NCBI GenBank assembly: GCA_004794785.1
Contig: SJOL01007034.1
Span: 412,159-476,158 of the forward strand
DNA: 64,000 nucleotides
Direction of reading: 5' to 3'
Source: Opisthorchis felineus
Taxonomy: Eukaryota > Platyhelminthes > Trematoda > Opisthorchiida > Opisthorchiidae
Below the pieces are notes generated by a model. It did not search any database. It saw only the letters and a list, made by a program, of their open reading frames with translations, and was not told the DNA's origin. Of this stretch, positions 1 through 12,900 are shown piece by piece (within the stretch, counting starts at the first letter, position 1; every line of letters starts with the position of its first letter). Made by a program: the position numbers and the translations under genes.

Positions 1-759
1 GGTATGCACTTTGCACCCACAAAGTGTAAGGTCATGCTGCTGGACATGCAGTCACTGAACACGCCACTTACAATCCAGGGAGAGGCACTGGAAGTTGTGG
101 AACGTTTTACGTATCCAGGAAGTTGTATTAGTTCTGATTGTAGTGTGACAAACGAGGTCAATGCACGAATCTGCAAGGCACGGGTCGCGTTTGCTAATTT
201 GAGGCACCTATGGCGTCAGGTTGGTTTATCCCTGAAACTCAAGGGACGTGTGTATCAAACTAAAGTGCGGGCTGTTGTGTTGTATGGCTGTGAGGCCTGG
301 CCTTTTCGAGCCGCGGAACTGAGACGTCTTCAGGTGTTTGACAATCGTTGTCTCGTAACCATTGCTCGTGTGGGTTGGTGTCGGCGAATCCGTAACGAGG
401 CAGCTAGAAAGCAAGTTTTTGATTGTGCAACGGGTACTTCCTTTGAAGAGTGTTCCCAGCACCAGAAGCTGCGTTGGTTTTGATACGTGTTGCGTATGCC
501 TAATCATCGTTTGCCGAAGAGAGTGCTGTTTTCCATGGCCACTTCAGAGTAGCGGAAGCAGAGCGGTGGCCAACCCTTGACCTGGCAGACGGATGTGAAG
601 GAGATTACGAGACGCTTGGGTGCTGTTGGTGCTACTCGCCTTCCAGTTTGGGGATCGCGTGATCCTCACTGCGCCTGGTTGGAGACGCTGCAAGATACGG
701 CTGCCAACCGATGTCAGTGGTGATCTTGTTGTCAGTTTCTTTCCAGATTGCCTGAATGA
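1..759 (+). pseudogene. RTE-clade LINE, C-terminal part of the reverse transcriptase ORF (copy 1)
   Basis: The window opens inside a LINE polyprotein. The frame starting at base 4 reads MHFAPTKCKVMLLD, the segment that follows the RT catalytic YADD box in RTE-clade elements. It continues through a CISSDCSVTNEVNARICKAR stretch, LKGRVYQ, LYGCEAWPF, and the RRLQVFDNRCL and RVGWCRRIRNEA block of the RT C-terminal region. A TGA at 481 sits where a Trp-Leu-Gly run is expected. The same frame then carries on past it through VLRMPNHRLPKRVLFSM, GGQPLTWQ and [12 protein letters not shown], with further stops at 556 and 721, to a final LPE-stop at 757. Only point mutations, and no frameshift, disturb 250 codons, so this copy is fairly young. 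The upstream RT core and endonuclease lie outside the window. The family call is from known flatworm RTE proteins; it is firm for the superfamily and less so for the exact family. Confidence 0.9.
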
Positions 760-943
760 GTGTCTGGAGGTGTAGGTACCTCGGAATGATTGTAGTGAGC
801 TAGCACTAAGTCCCTTCCGCATCCACCTTTATTCTTTTCTTCACAACAAGGCTTTCAAATAAATCATGGTTGTACGGCAGTGAAGCATAGGTGTTGAACA
901 CTGACGTCATGCTCTCGATGATGGTGATGATGGTGATGATGTC
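760..943 (+). mobile_element. 3' UTR and microsatellite tail of RTE LINE copy 1
   Basis: The sequence after the terminal stop matches the sequence after the terminal stop of copy 2 (18427-18595) over most of its length. Shared landmarks are GCTAGCACT, a CTTCACAA run, AATCATGGTT and TACGGCAG. It ends in 2.8 units of the 9-bp repeat GATGATGGT at 917-941. Short simple-repeat tails instead of poly(A) are usual for RTE-type LINEs, so base 941 or shortly after is the likely 3' end of the insertion. Confidence 0.8.
917..941 (+). repeat. GATGATGGT tandem tail
   Basis: There are 2.8 perfect copies of a 9-bp unit. Its position directly after the LINE 3' UTR marks it as the element's terminal simple repeat and not an independent microsatellite. 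Confidence 0.8.
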
Positions 944-3900
944 TATAATACTCCAGAACAATCTTTGCCATTGGAAGCAGCCACCATAGGCAAGAGCACA
1001 CTCAGGACAATTCTAGGATATGGGGAACACTATGTAAGTTGTGGATATCATCGGACGTCGCTTGCTTTACAGTTTTCTAGTAGAACCTAAATGGATCCCA
1101 AATTTGATTGCCGTTTCTGACCAAAAAGTAAAAGTGCTTGGCCAGAATGTAATTTATTTAATAACGCGTGCATTTTAGGTGAAAACTGTGGTGGATAATT
1201 TTGAATGAACTAGCACACTACAGTAAAATGAATGTTCGAAATTTCCTCCCACCTTCTTTGTACACAAGGCTTTTCCCCTAACCTAAAACGAGCTCCCCAC
1301 CACAGTATTCAGATACCTGAACTTTTAAACAATAGTGGTTTTACGGACCTGGGAATTGGTTTTTACCCCCGGCTCTACTGTATTAAACTGGAAGTATCAG
1401 GAACTTCAGTAATTGGAAGTAAGCCTAATTTGTGGACACGCAACAACATCAGATGCGTTTTTCAGTCCACACTGACAAGGCTGGGCTTAGCCAAAAGCGA
1501 GTGGTTCTTCCAAAGCCATATGTATTCCACGTTTACGTTCATTGGAGCGGCGAAGAACCACATAAAATATTCCTCGTACTATTTCGTAGTTAGAAGTGAT
1601 CATTTTATTATTCAACCAAAGAAACAATATTTACTTTGAAATAATTCAGTTATCCTCCAAACGACAACGAATAAACATAAATGCAAGAACTGGAAATAAA
1701 ATTGCAGATTGGAATAGCTGTTGACAGGAAAACCAGATGATCCGATGTCCGGAAAGCGTAACCAGCGCTTTACGTGCAGGGCGAATGCGGGCCACAGTTA
1801 ACCGTGAAACGTTGACAGAGATGGCGAATTACGTATTTCATAGGGTGTAACCAATAAACTTTGTCCAAGCAATAAAGAAATCTCCGGAAGGGAAATGCCC
1901 AGCAATTTCAAAAATACGGTAAAACATTTGTTGTATATGGAATTGCTCAGGTAGGGTGGTCCGGCTTGATTTGCTTTCACGGCTGCTTGCCTGTTTTACT
2001 TACGTTTGATACCACATATTTGGGCTTCCCTGATATATGCCTGAAAATTAAGCTTCCTTAAATGCGTATGTGACGCTTCCGACGGGTTAATTTTTTTGCT
2101 AACAAGATTCCACGATAGTCTCTCAATTGGAAAACTGCAATGTAATCCGGGATAACCCTGCAGTTTGGCCTCTTAAATCCGAGATGATGTTTTCCGAAAC
2201 AAACAAATTTGCCGCCACGTTGTTGAGTTGAAATTTTGGAGAGCCCTTAGAAGCAGATTATTTCACAGATTTCATTTTATCTAAAACAGACATTTATGGC
2301 AAAGAAATGAAAAATCTGGTCGACTTTGATGAATGCTCGTAAACTGGGTGACAGGATCGCCATAAAATATGGGCGCCCCGGCTGAGGAGGATGAGCGGCT
2401 GGAGGTTGTCTGGGACTCCACAAAATACAGCCTCAGGCTAGAGGCATTTGATCTGTGAGTCAGAGAGACTAAGACTTATCTGATATGTTAGATGACAAGA
2501 GTTTCAGCGATGGGAAGAAATGTGGAATAATGACGCCGATGAGTTGGATGATGTACAGTAGGAAGAAGATGGGAACTAGCAGCATTCCTCGAAGGGTTAC
2601 ATATTGTTGATCAATATTGGAGATGACTGCTTTTCGGTAACCTGTGTTTGTTGTGCCTTTTCAGAGGGGCAGGAGGTGAAACTCTGAATTAAGTTTCTAG
2701 TAACGTTACGAGGACTAAGTATCTGATGCAGGAATTCATGAGGGACCTAATGAAGAGCTTTTGACTACCCAAATGCACTAATACATTGAAGTGCTTACCT
2801 TCGTAAGCTACTGTGGTGGTCACAAAGAAGCGAAGCTGGCAGCCATTGACGGGTCTCCGAGAAAGGAATCCGGCTGTTATTCGTGTATGTTATTTGTGGC
2901 TACGAGGTTAACGGGCATGTGTTCAGACATTTTGCATAATGGCCCCTTCATTAGTTGAGGGTAGTTTGCCAGACCCGAAATTGAAATGAAGGTGGGATAG
3001 TATGTCATCGCTCCAGGCGTGACGGGTCCTTAGGTTTTGTATTACGCGAGAAACATCAGCTAGGGAGTTGGTTACGTTACAAAGAGAGGGGTGGTTATTC
3101 TGGTATGGAGATATGAAAGATTTGGTGATGATTATAGATTTATGTTTAAGAAAATCCGACAAGTGCTAGCTAGCAGAGTGATCGTTCAATTAGTCCCCTA
3201 TATTGACAGGATTGATCCTGGAACAAGCTTTGGTGTAAAGGAGACATTTAGCTGAGTGACTGTTTGGAGTACAGTACACGCGGAAGAGACAGCTGAGTAC
3301 TCTAGAGTGCGGAGGGCTCCTTAAATGGTGCACCTGATAAGCCAAATGATAAGCAAAATGAAATATTGCGCATATGACATCTCCAAAGAAAAATTGAATC
3401 CGGTGTGTTGAATGAACGTTAAAGCTTCGGACGTTAAACGTTATACAAGAGTAACACCTTAATTCATGTAGTTTTGTTTGGCCGGAGAAATTGTTCTTCG
3501 GGAGATGAAGGATACATTTTAGAGAAGTCTCACTTGCTACATTTGAGATGAGACGGCAGATTAATTCAGGGCCATATAAAAAAAACTGTGCAAAAAAGCA
3601 AGTAATATCGAAAAATGGGCTTCGGGTAAGAACGCTTTGTTGTCTCCTTTCAATTATTTACGTTTTTTTCAGCAAGTGTATTATTTATGTTCGTGGTTGC
3701 GTTAAATTTTATGAACATCAAACAACACATAGGTTGAATTTTTCAGACCGAATCAAACATTGGTTAATTGGTAGCCGTAATCTAAGTGGAAACTTTGGTT
3801 TCAATGCAAAACATCAACATCACTTCAAGGCGTTTGCCTCCAACCGTGTTCTTTTTCCACCCCAATTTAGATTATTCCGTTGATATGGCCACTGTGGTAA

Positions 3901-6900
3901 AAAATCATCGGCCGATTTTTATACATGAACACAGCTTATGAATTTTTGCAGTCAGGTTTCACGCAAGTCAGAATTATTGTTCAATAACCCGAAACTCACT
4001 CAGTATATGGCGGCGTCTTTGGGCTGTTTTAATTTAATTTTCACTGACAAAATCCGCTTACGTTTAAGTAAATTAGGGTTTGGCAAGAAGTCCTGGGTGG
4101 ATTGGTAGCTCGATTTACGTTACATCAAATAGCCGTCATCTCACGCCGACAGTGGATAGTATAAAATGTTGTCATCAAAATTCTCACAAATGAACCGGTA
4201 TCATTTTAACCAACATACAGTAGCAAGCGTAATTACAGTTCACCAGCCATCTTAATTTGACTTCACGGAGCATTTAGTGAAGGTAGAACCTTTTTTAGAT
4301 TTTGTATCGGCAGACTAGTAGTCACGTATGGCAACTCCTTTCCCTGAAGCCTAGAGAATTTCAGAATTAACTATTGGTTTGCTCGACACCGATTGAATAA
4401 CAGATCGCAAATCCGGCCTTTGGTACAAAGTCTTGTTTTTGAAATTCAAATGGAGAATTAATAACTGTCCAACCAGTGCAATCTAGGATCAACGACACTG
4501 GGCAAATTGCGAGCACTGGGCTACCTTTGGACATATAATTTCACCTTTATTACGTGTGTACATGTCTTCGGTAAATTTTGTTGCAGAACCTTCACACCGT
4601 CGTCTGCAGATAATGTTCATCAGCCTTGACGATAAAAGACCAAACCCCAGTTCTCCCATGTATGTACCCAAATGTGTTTCGATGCCTCCTGAAATGAATT
4701 CCCCTGGAAAACAGTTGGATATATGTGATCTGTTGCTTGGTCATCAATACTAATCGCATCATGCTGCACCTGTTATATTGAAGTTAGAAAAACATGGTGA
4801 CTGCGAGGCGACAAGCTGTGTACGACCAGTCCACCTAACAATCTCAGGACTCCCAAGAGTAATCGCATTCTCCCTCAAGGAAGAACGACAAAAAACAAAT
4901 TTATGATGTCCTAAGCAGGCAATTATTTCGCATTCCTCGCTAACTCATACGTAATAAGGAATCCCGGATTCATTGATTCAAAATCACCAATCGACCCACT
5001 CCAGAATTTGAGAAAGGGTGAGTTGGTTCCGTGACTTCGGTTTTTGATAAAAAGTGCAATAATGCCATACACCAGATGAATATATCAAAGGTATTTTAGT
5101 AAAATGGCAAACTTGAAAACTTCACCTCATACAATGGAGAAGGGAGAAAACTGGGATCAACCAAACAATTCTTTGGATAGCAGCCATCAAGCAACGGCAA
5201 AGGGAAAGTAAGCCTCTCGATACAAAAGCTATCTGAGCACTGGTAATGTCGGCTCGTTTGGTTTTGATGCGTTTCCAGATTAACTGTCACTTTTGGCGAA
5301 CCTATTTGCATCTAATCACTTGGACTATCAACCACCATTTAGACTATCAATATCACTTCCGAGCAGCAACCTATACTTGAAAAACATTAGATTCTTCAAA
5401 TGTGGTCGATCCGCTCTGCCACTACTAGTCCCTAACAGTTTATGGAAAACGGCTTCTTGGAAAATGGAGGGCAGAAAACTTGGGTAGGGAGATATAAGGG
5501 ATTCTCAATCTCGGATCCCACGGCAGAAAATAATTCGCACCACTTGGAATTCAGGGGGTAATTTGAAATTCATTCAGCTGCAAAATGTTACTGGCATAAG
5601 TTGATAACCCTGTATTTATGCATTATTAAGTAATCTTGAACCGCGCCCAGACCAAAATTCTTTCAGCAATTCAAAAGAAACCTGTGTCCATTTCGAGGCA
5701 TGTTTAAATATCATGGTTATACGGGCATACTACTTTCAGCCATCAGGAGTTACGTAAATAATTTTGCATCACCGTTAGATCTTCCAGAGCCACATCATAT
5801 TCACCAGCAGGTTGCAGATGCCGTGCTGGCTAAAACGATGGACTACTCTATCACTCCATACCGTAGATTTTCCATCTTGCATTCGGCCTCTGCATAGCGA
5901 AATGAGATGGGGTGATGGAATACAATGACACGGATAAAATGTAGCGACATTTTTAATCCACATTTTACATCCGATGTCCAGTGATTTTATCCATTGGACG
6001 TCTAAAATGACTTTGCTGTAAGCCATCCGCGACCCTGAACAAGCACACAATTATCGGAACAATGGTGCTCTAAAGCAATGCGGCAGATTAACACATAGGC
6101 TTAGGGACGTCTCGTTCATGTTTTTCCGTACGGCATTACCACTCACAGAAAACCACCTTTAAGTGCGCAGTTGCTCAGCGACAATCAGTTAACAAGCTGA
6201 AAAACGAAACACACAAAATTGAATTTTTGTAAACGTTAACGAAGAAAGTACCAATAATCGGCAGTCTCCTACGTGAAGTACGCTGATTATCTACACAATC
6301 GAAGTACCTATTTGCTGAATGATATTTGATAAAGGGTTGGGCGAAAGTGGTGACCGATACAGGAGCAAAATCATCTATTACACTCAATCACTGAAATTTC
6401 ATCGCGCAACGCCTGAGTCATTGTGATTTCTAGTAACCACGCCAGCCTACATAACTGTAGAGATTCAGACATCTTAAAAGTCCTAACAAGTACTGCGGCA
6501 GTACGGCGAGTTGCTTTCGGATTTTGCACACACGCGTACCACATGGCATGTCTTTTTGGGGACGTGCGTATCCATTTTATAAAATGATGGACACTGTGCC
6601 AAGGACAACTGGACGAACACCACATGTCGGTAAAATTACGTTAATAATGTCTCACTTTAGTACACACTTCTTGGATATTGCACCGTGTAAAGATTGCCAC
6701 GAAAAGTTTGATTGAATGTGACGAGAAAATGCGGTAACCATGATTCAACTGAGCGGACAAATCAGGCTATGTAAACATAAGCCCATGATCATAGGTATAT
6801 CGTATCCGTAGTCTCCGAGTAGAAACCTACTATTTTTCTAAGATATCGTAACGTTAATGAAGGTGAATTCATCATGGTACCGGACAAAATCCACAGACTT

Positions 6901-9900
6901 TTGAAAGCGCAGCTTACTTCGAATTCGGTATATAGGGGCCCGCTGAGTGTAGCGCAGGATTGTGCATATATATAATTGGATATGCAGCTGTCTCCGAAAG
7001 AAGCGGTTCATACATTTTGAAAACGTCAGTAGACTCAAAAAATTAAGAAAACCAAGACATGACTGCAATTAATTATTTACCATGGAATAATCACTTTCCA
7101 ACAAAAAAATTGCGGTAGCTGATACATAGTTACCCATGCCACTCTGGGTTCTCGGAGAAGTAGATTCTCGTTTTGGCACCCAGTTTATAAGTTTGAATAA
7201 CCGAATTCTTTCACCGTAGTTGAATGTTGGAAAGTACGTTTCGTGTGATGCGACCTTATTTTGTTGGGAAACTTGATTATTTAAAATTTATCTCAAACAA
7301 TGCTCACGAGATCATGAATACACTTGACTTCAGGTAGCAAATGTTTCAGTCTTACAACTGTGTTATATCACATGAACATTCCCAGACGTTCGCAGGTTAC
7401 GTGCATTACTTTGTAGGCCAAGGAGATTACCGTGTGAGCTTGCTGCTGGCAACTGCTTCCGGAATTCAATAGTGGCGTAGTAGTCCAACAGATGCACTGA
7501 AAAGTTCGGAACCTGTGGTTGATTAGACACCATCGTTTATCTTTCGAACTCACAAAAGTGTGCCAGTAGAAGTAATCTTGTGAAGTAACACTGGAACTCA
7601 AGCAAAAATTTGCAGCAGCTAAGCAGCAGCACTTCTGTAAATTTAACGCCAAATCTTTGTGGGTACTCATCCGAGTGAAACACTTCCCGATTTAACAAAC
7701 CAGATTTTAAATGTAGACTACAAAACTCTGCGAAGCGAAGTCCAAACTATGAAACCCCTGCTCGTTAGGAACTGGAAACGTTTTCATAAAATTAATTCAA
7801 TAGGAAGCATGGAATACGGTATACACATCCACGGCGATCGCACCCCTGGATACAGACATCAAGGTCATGAAATTAGTATAAAATAGCGTTTGATTCATGA
7901 ATATTCAGACAAAAACCGTGCAGATTCTCAGGGTACTTGTCGACAGAAATGATGACTCTACGTCTACTCCTTATTGGCATTGGCCTGGGTAAGTTACTGA
8001 CAGTGTAGTTATCAACACCAAATATAGATACACATATAATCATCCTATATTTTTGCGTTTCGACATTGCATTTCAGTGGAGAGATTATTGGCAAGAAGTA
8101 TCCCGGAATACTACTTATGCATTGGTGAGAAACGATATTTTTCTCAAGCGTACCATGCATTTCTTATGGCTCATCAGAGCTCAACTAAATTGCGAGATAA
8201 TTGAATTTTGCTGGTTTGGCGAAATTTCAGTGCGATAAAGGATCACCAACTATAAATCCTGGTGCCGTCATCAAGAACATCGAGCAATCGTCATACATTT
8301 TATGCCTGACAGTTTCAAAATGAAAGATAAACAAAAATACTGGCACACTCGTCTCGTTTATTTTTATTCTTTTTCAATAAAACATGGCAAAACGTGTTTT
8401 AATCAAAAACGCAGCAAGGAGTGTAGAAAACAATGTTAACTAGATGCATGCCTGTACATAATAATGGATGCCAAGCGCATGAACCTTATGTTTCCATGGA
8501 AATTGTATTTCCTATGGCGTCTTTTATTCAACCATTGTAGTGGACATTTTAATCGCGTAAGCTGCGTGCGCTACGGCCTACGCAGACAGAATGCTACCTC
8601 GGGATATTTTGGTATACGCAATGTGATAATCTTCCGGTATTAAAAAGGCAAACCTTCCTAAACTGTCCTGAATAAATCCTTCAAACCAGTAGTCAAATGT
8701 TGTCTGCAAAATCCGCATAACAGATTGCACTACGCGTCCGCAAAATAATGACAAATCGTGCATAATTGTTCGTGAGAACCGGCTCTGCGTACAGATGATA
8801 CGAATAGAAGTTTGAAATGAGATTGTTCGCTATTAAGTTTTTCCGAGACATGGCACTTTAATTGGATACAAATAAATTATCACACAAAATATTCATCATC
8901 CATCATTGCTCATCCGCAGATGAATTTGTAGTAATTTCGCTTTGAGGTCGTAGCATTAGTTGCACGTCTTTCGGTGACTGGGTTGCCAATTCCGTCGCCT
9001 GGCCTCGTAACACTTGAAGTGGTTGATTTTTACTTGCGTCCGCGTTCCTGCCTGGTACTGACCTTGTATCCGTGGCATTCATATCAACAGAAGCATGTGG
9101 GGAAGATCCACATGAAAATAACGGTAAGTTCTCAATAATCCATTAACTACAGACCAAGAATATATTCAATATCTTTTCCGGATATGCTAGTCTGGTAATT
9201 TCTAACATTTGCCTTTCACTTTCTGAAGAGCTAGTCTTAAACTCCCTTTCGCTTAATTCAAGCAAGATTGCTTACTTTGTTATTACAAGTCCTTATGGAT
9301 GTAGCATTAGTTCCAAGCTACTCAAATGTGTGCTTGTATGTGCCACTCTTCGGTAATTAAATGGACGCCTGGTTTATTGGGAAAGCAAAAGCACATGTGG
9401 AGTGAGCAGTTGAGCACCCATTCACGACCCTTGATTTCTGGGAAAAATCTGGAATTGAGAATCAAATGCGTCAGTGGCCAAAACAACTACCGTTTAACGA
9501 ACCGGACGACTGAAAACTGATATGACATGGATATTAATAGTGAATTAATCAGGACACCAAATGCGTAGACACTGCGTAAACGAAAGTATTTTAGGCCCAT
9601 TGATTTACTAAACCGCATTTTATATGATAGCGTGTAAGTATTTTTAACTGCCCGCAGCCCAGGCTTTTTTGTTAAGTCAGGTTTACGCGTTTCAGTTGCA
9701 GACTGGTCCGAAGTGGAATTGTGTCGAGGTGAGTTTGTCATTCTCAAGCTACTGCTCATATTAATAGAGTTACCTCGCGGCCACTGTATTCTGTATTTAG
9801 GTCAACTTTCTGATGCACTTCGTGTTGGAATGTTATCTTCACCTGGCTACCGGTTTCGAACTTTGTATAGAGAACGGCTATATTTCAGAAGCTTTATAGT

Positions 9901-12900
9901 GTACAACGTAGGGTGAAATATAGCTCATCAATTGCATGCGTCAATGCGGTAGCGGGATTGTAAACGGAATGGACTTAATCACTTATATTTCCTCCAAGCA
10001 TGTATGAGCTTTCGCATATACGCATTGACTTTCTGCTTACGTATTTAATTTTTCGATCTCTAGACGGCTGCAATAAAGAGGAGAGGGTTCGTTGCGTAGG
10101 TCAGTCCAAAAGTTTAATTCCGCAAATTTTGCGAAAAAAAGTGGGTTCCTAGATTTTTGAGGGGCTTTGCATCGGGTGGCGGTCCCATTTAGCAAAGCTT
10201 CCTGCAGGTTTCATCGGCTCACGCATGTTAGCCCATTATTCAGGCTTATGTTGCAGTTATGTATCTGACTAGGGTGTTTTTAAAGTTGTTTGTGTTTTGT
10301 GCCTTCAGAGACGCCTCACTTAGACCAATTCATTTGGGTGTTTGTAGTGCTGTCCAACGGCGCAATATTCTGTACTATTCTACCACTATTCTATACTGCT
10401 TGACGGAACCATGCGTTTGTGCAACTTGACATATAAATGATCTACAGATAACACGCGTTTATTATAAAGTCGTAGTTTAAGACTCTTTTGACAGTAGATG
10501 GGCCTGTCAAATAATTGACTATATATCTGTTTTCAGCAAAAAATCAACACAACGATTCGGAAAAACGTAGGTTGCTTCACCGAATTTTGCTTTAACATTT
10601 TAATGCACTTTGATTATTTCCAGCCCAAATTAATTCTCTAAAAAATCGAATACCCTCCATCCTCGGCGAGGATGGGCGAACAATTCTATTGTTTAGGCGC
10701 AAAATTTGTCATTTCAAATGTCACTCACCTGCCGTCCTCGAATTATTCGATTTCGCTAGGCAGCACCCTTCACTGGTAGTGGCGCACCCAAAGAAACTGA
10801 GCATTTCAGGCAACATAGTTTCCTCTTCAGGCGGATCCAGTTCAAGAAAGGGTGGTAGTAATAAGCTGTGAATGTTTTGGGATGCTCGCAATTGTGCCAA
10901 GCCAAACGACTGAGATTTCCATTGATCAAGAACAACACATTACACTAACCGGGTCTATCTGGGGCAAGGAAGTGTCGTACTAAAAACACAGAAATCACTC
11001 TGCTCTCCTGAAGCACGGAAATAACCAGATTAAGTGTACATAAATTCAGCTGAGACCTAATTCGGCGCTCTGAACTACTTCTTGCTCGATGTGGTTGGTT
11101 CATCAAACACCGACAGGCGAAGACAAGTTTTGTTTATATCACTCACTCTGTGTTATATAATAGGGACTAGAGAAAGGCAAAATGCTTTAATCTTATAATT
11201 ATATGTAAACCCAGTCAATCGCCCTCTGTCAAAAGCCAAGGTGATTGGATTTCATGAAAGGATTCACTTTTGGAGTCGCCTGATTTTTTCAGGAAACATT
11301 CTACGACACGTGGTTGATTTATACAGTATTTGGAAGACGTTTTATTCATCGAAATTGTTTGTCTTAGACCTCTTCATAGGAAGTGCAATCAGAGTTTATT
11401 TTAAAAAGCCAGCTGAGTTAACCCTTGCGCTCACTAACCAACGTGCTCACTCATGCTGCTTACAACCCTGATTCATAGGTAACTGCTGGAAACTTGCTCT
11501 CCACCGCTGCATTGGTAAGTTCCATCAGTAATCTGGAGTTCATAGACCATATATGCTACAGGTCATACCAAACCGATAATACTAAGTGACATCTCAACTA
11601 AGAGAATAAATTCAAATGTTACTGCGACATCCACAATGAGATACCTTGAGAAAAAAAGTAAATTAATAATTTGGAACAAACACCTCCGCTGGTTCACTTA
11701 TGATAGCGCGATTCATTCAAACTACAGTCCGTTGCGGGGACGACGAGTGCTGTCTACGTGAGTTCCAGCATTCAGACTATCTCCAATAATTAACATTTCT
11801 AATCTCCGCTCAATGTGTTTCAACGGACGCGGTAGGACCTATAATCTGTGTACGATATAAACTAATTCAGAATATATTTAATTTCACCCGGTTGTCTCAA
11901 ACAACTCTTTGGAGTGCGGTTTAATTGGCGATTCAAGGTGCTAGGTTACCGCGATATGCACATAATCAGTAGTTCAAATGCACACTTTCGACCTGTGTCG
12001 ACTCTCGGAGCGCACATGGGATAAATGCTAACACTTAACTGGAACTTGTGAATGGTGAATATTTCACGTTCATACAAACGTTTCGAAAAACATTCTTCCG
12101 AGAGTATTTCACTCTGCTTGTTGTTATGACAAAACCCAGGAAGCAATGTCGTCTTAATCTATTCAAGGGATGCTACCGGGGCCTTGGAACCCTTGTCATC
12201 CGATTTTGTTTCCAGTTTATCCGTGTTTTTCCACAAAAAACGCAGAATCCGTCAAGTCTGATTTCGTGTAATGCTGTATCGGTTCTTACATATGTTGTGA
12301 ATTAAAACACCGTTTAGCCGATTATACCAGTCGATACCGGATGCAAAGATGTGTGTTTAAAGGTTGGGGGTGTGATTGTGACACATCTCCCTGTATCGCA
12401 CTACGGAGTTTTGTAGGTATGACCATCATGTAATTATGTCTCGCCTGTTGAGCACAGATGAGTTCATCATTGCGTTTTCTGCAAAGTCGTTGTAGACCGT
12501 TGTCACTGGAGGGCTATACCACTTTCCAGGTTAAAACTTCGCTTGCACGAGCTGGGGAAATCGTGTGTCGCGTGGTCCAGTACGTTTTCTACGGCGTTGC
12601 CTGTTGATGTGGTTATGAAACCACTGCAGACAGGCTATGCAACGGTATGGAATTTGTCCACCCTTAATATAAATGCGCAGATGTATCACTAAGTTGTGTA
12701 GTTACCGAGGCGTCTGAGTATTGCAGGTATAATTTAACCGGTGTTTGTACAGAGATTTGCAGCCAAAACATAGGTTGACCTTATTTATCAATTAGAGACG
12801 ACGAATCTTCACAATTAGCGTGATAGTGCATATTTATTTAAAATTGTAAAGGGCCATGTCTATGTCTCGTCCAACTGCCACAAAAATAGCAAATTTGTAG

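Noticed and set aside
226..507. Minus-strand frame opposite LINE copy 1
   Set aside because: Shadow of the LINE RT frame on the other strand.
1232..1639. 135-codon open frame on the plus strand
   Set aside because: No recognisable motif, no splice or promoter context, and chance frames of this length are expected in 64 kb read in six frames.
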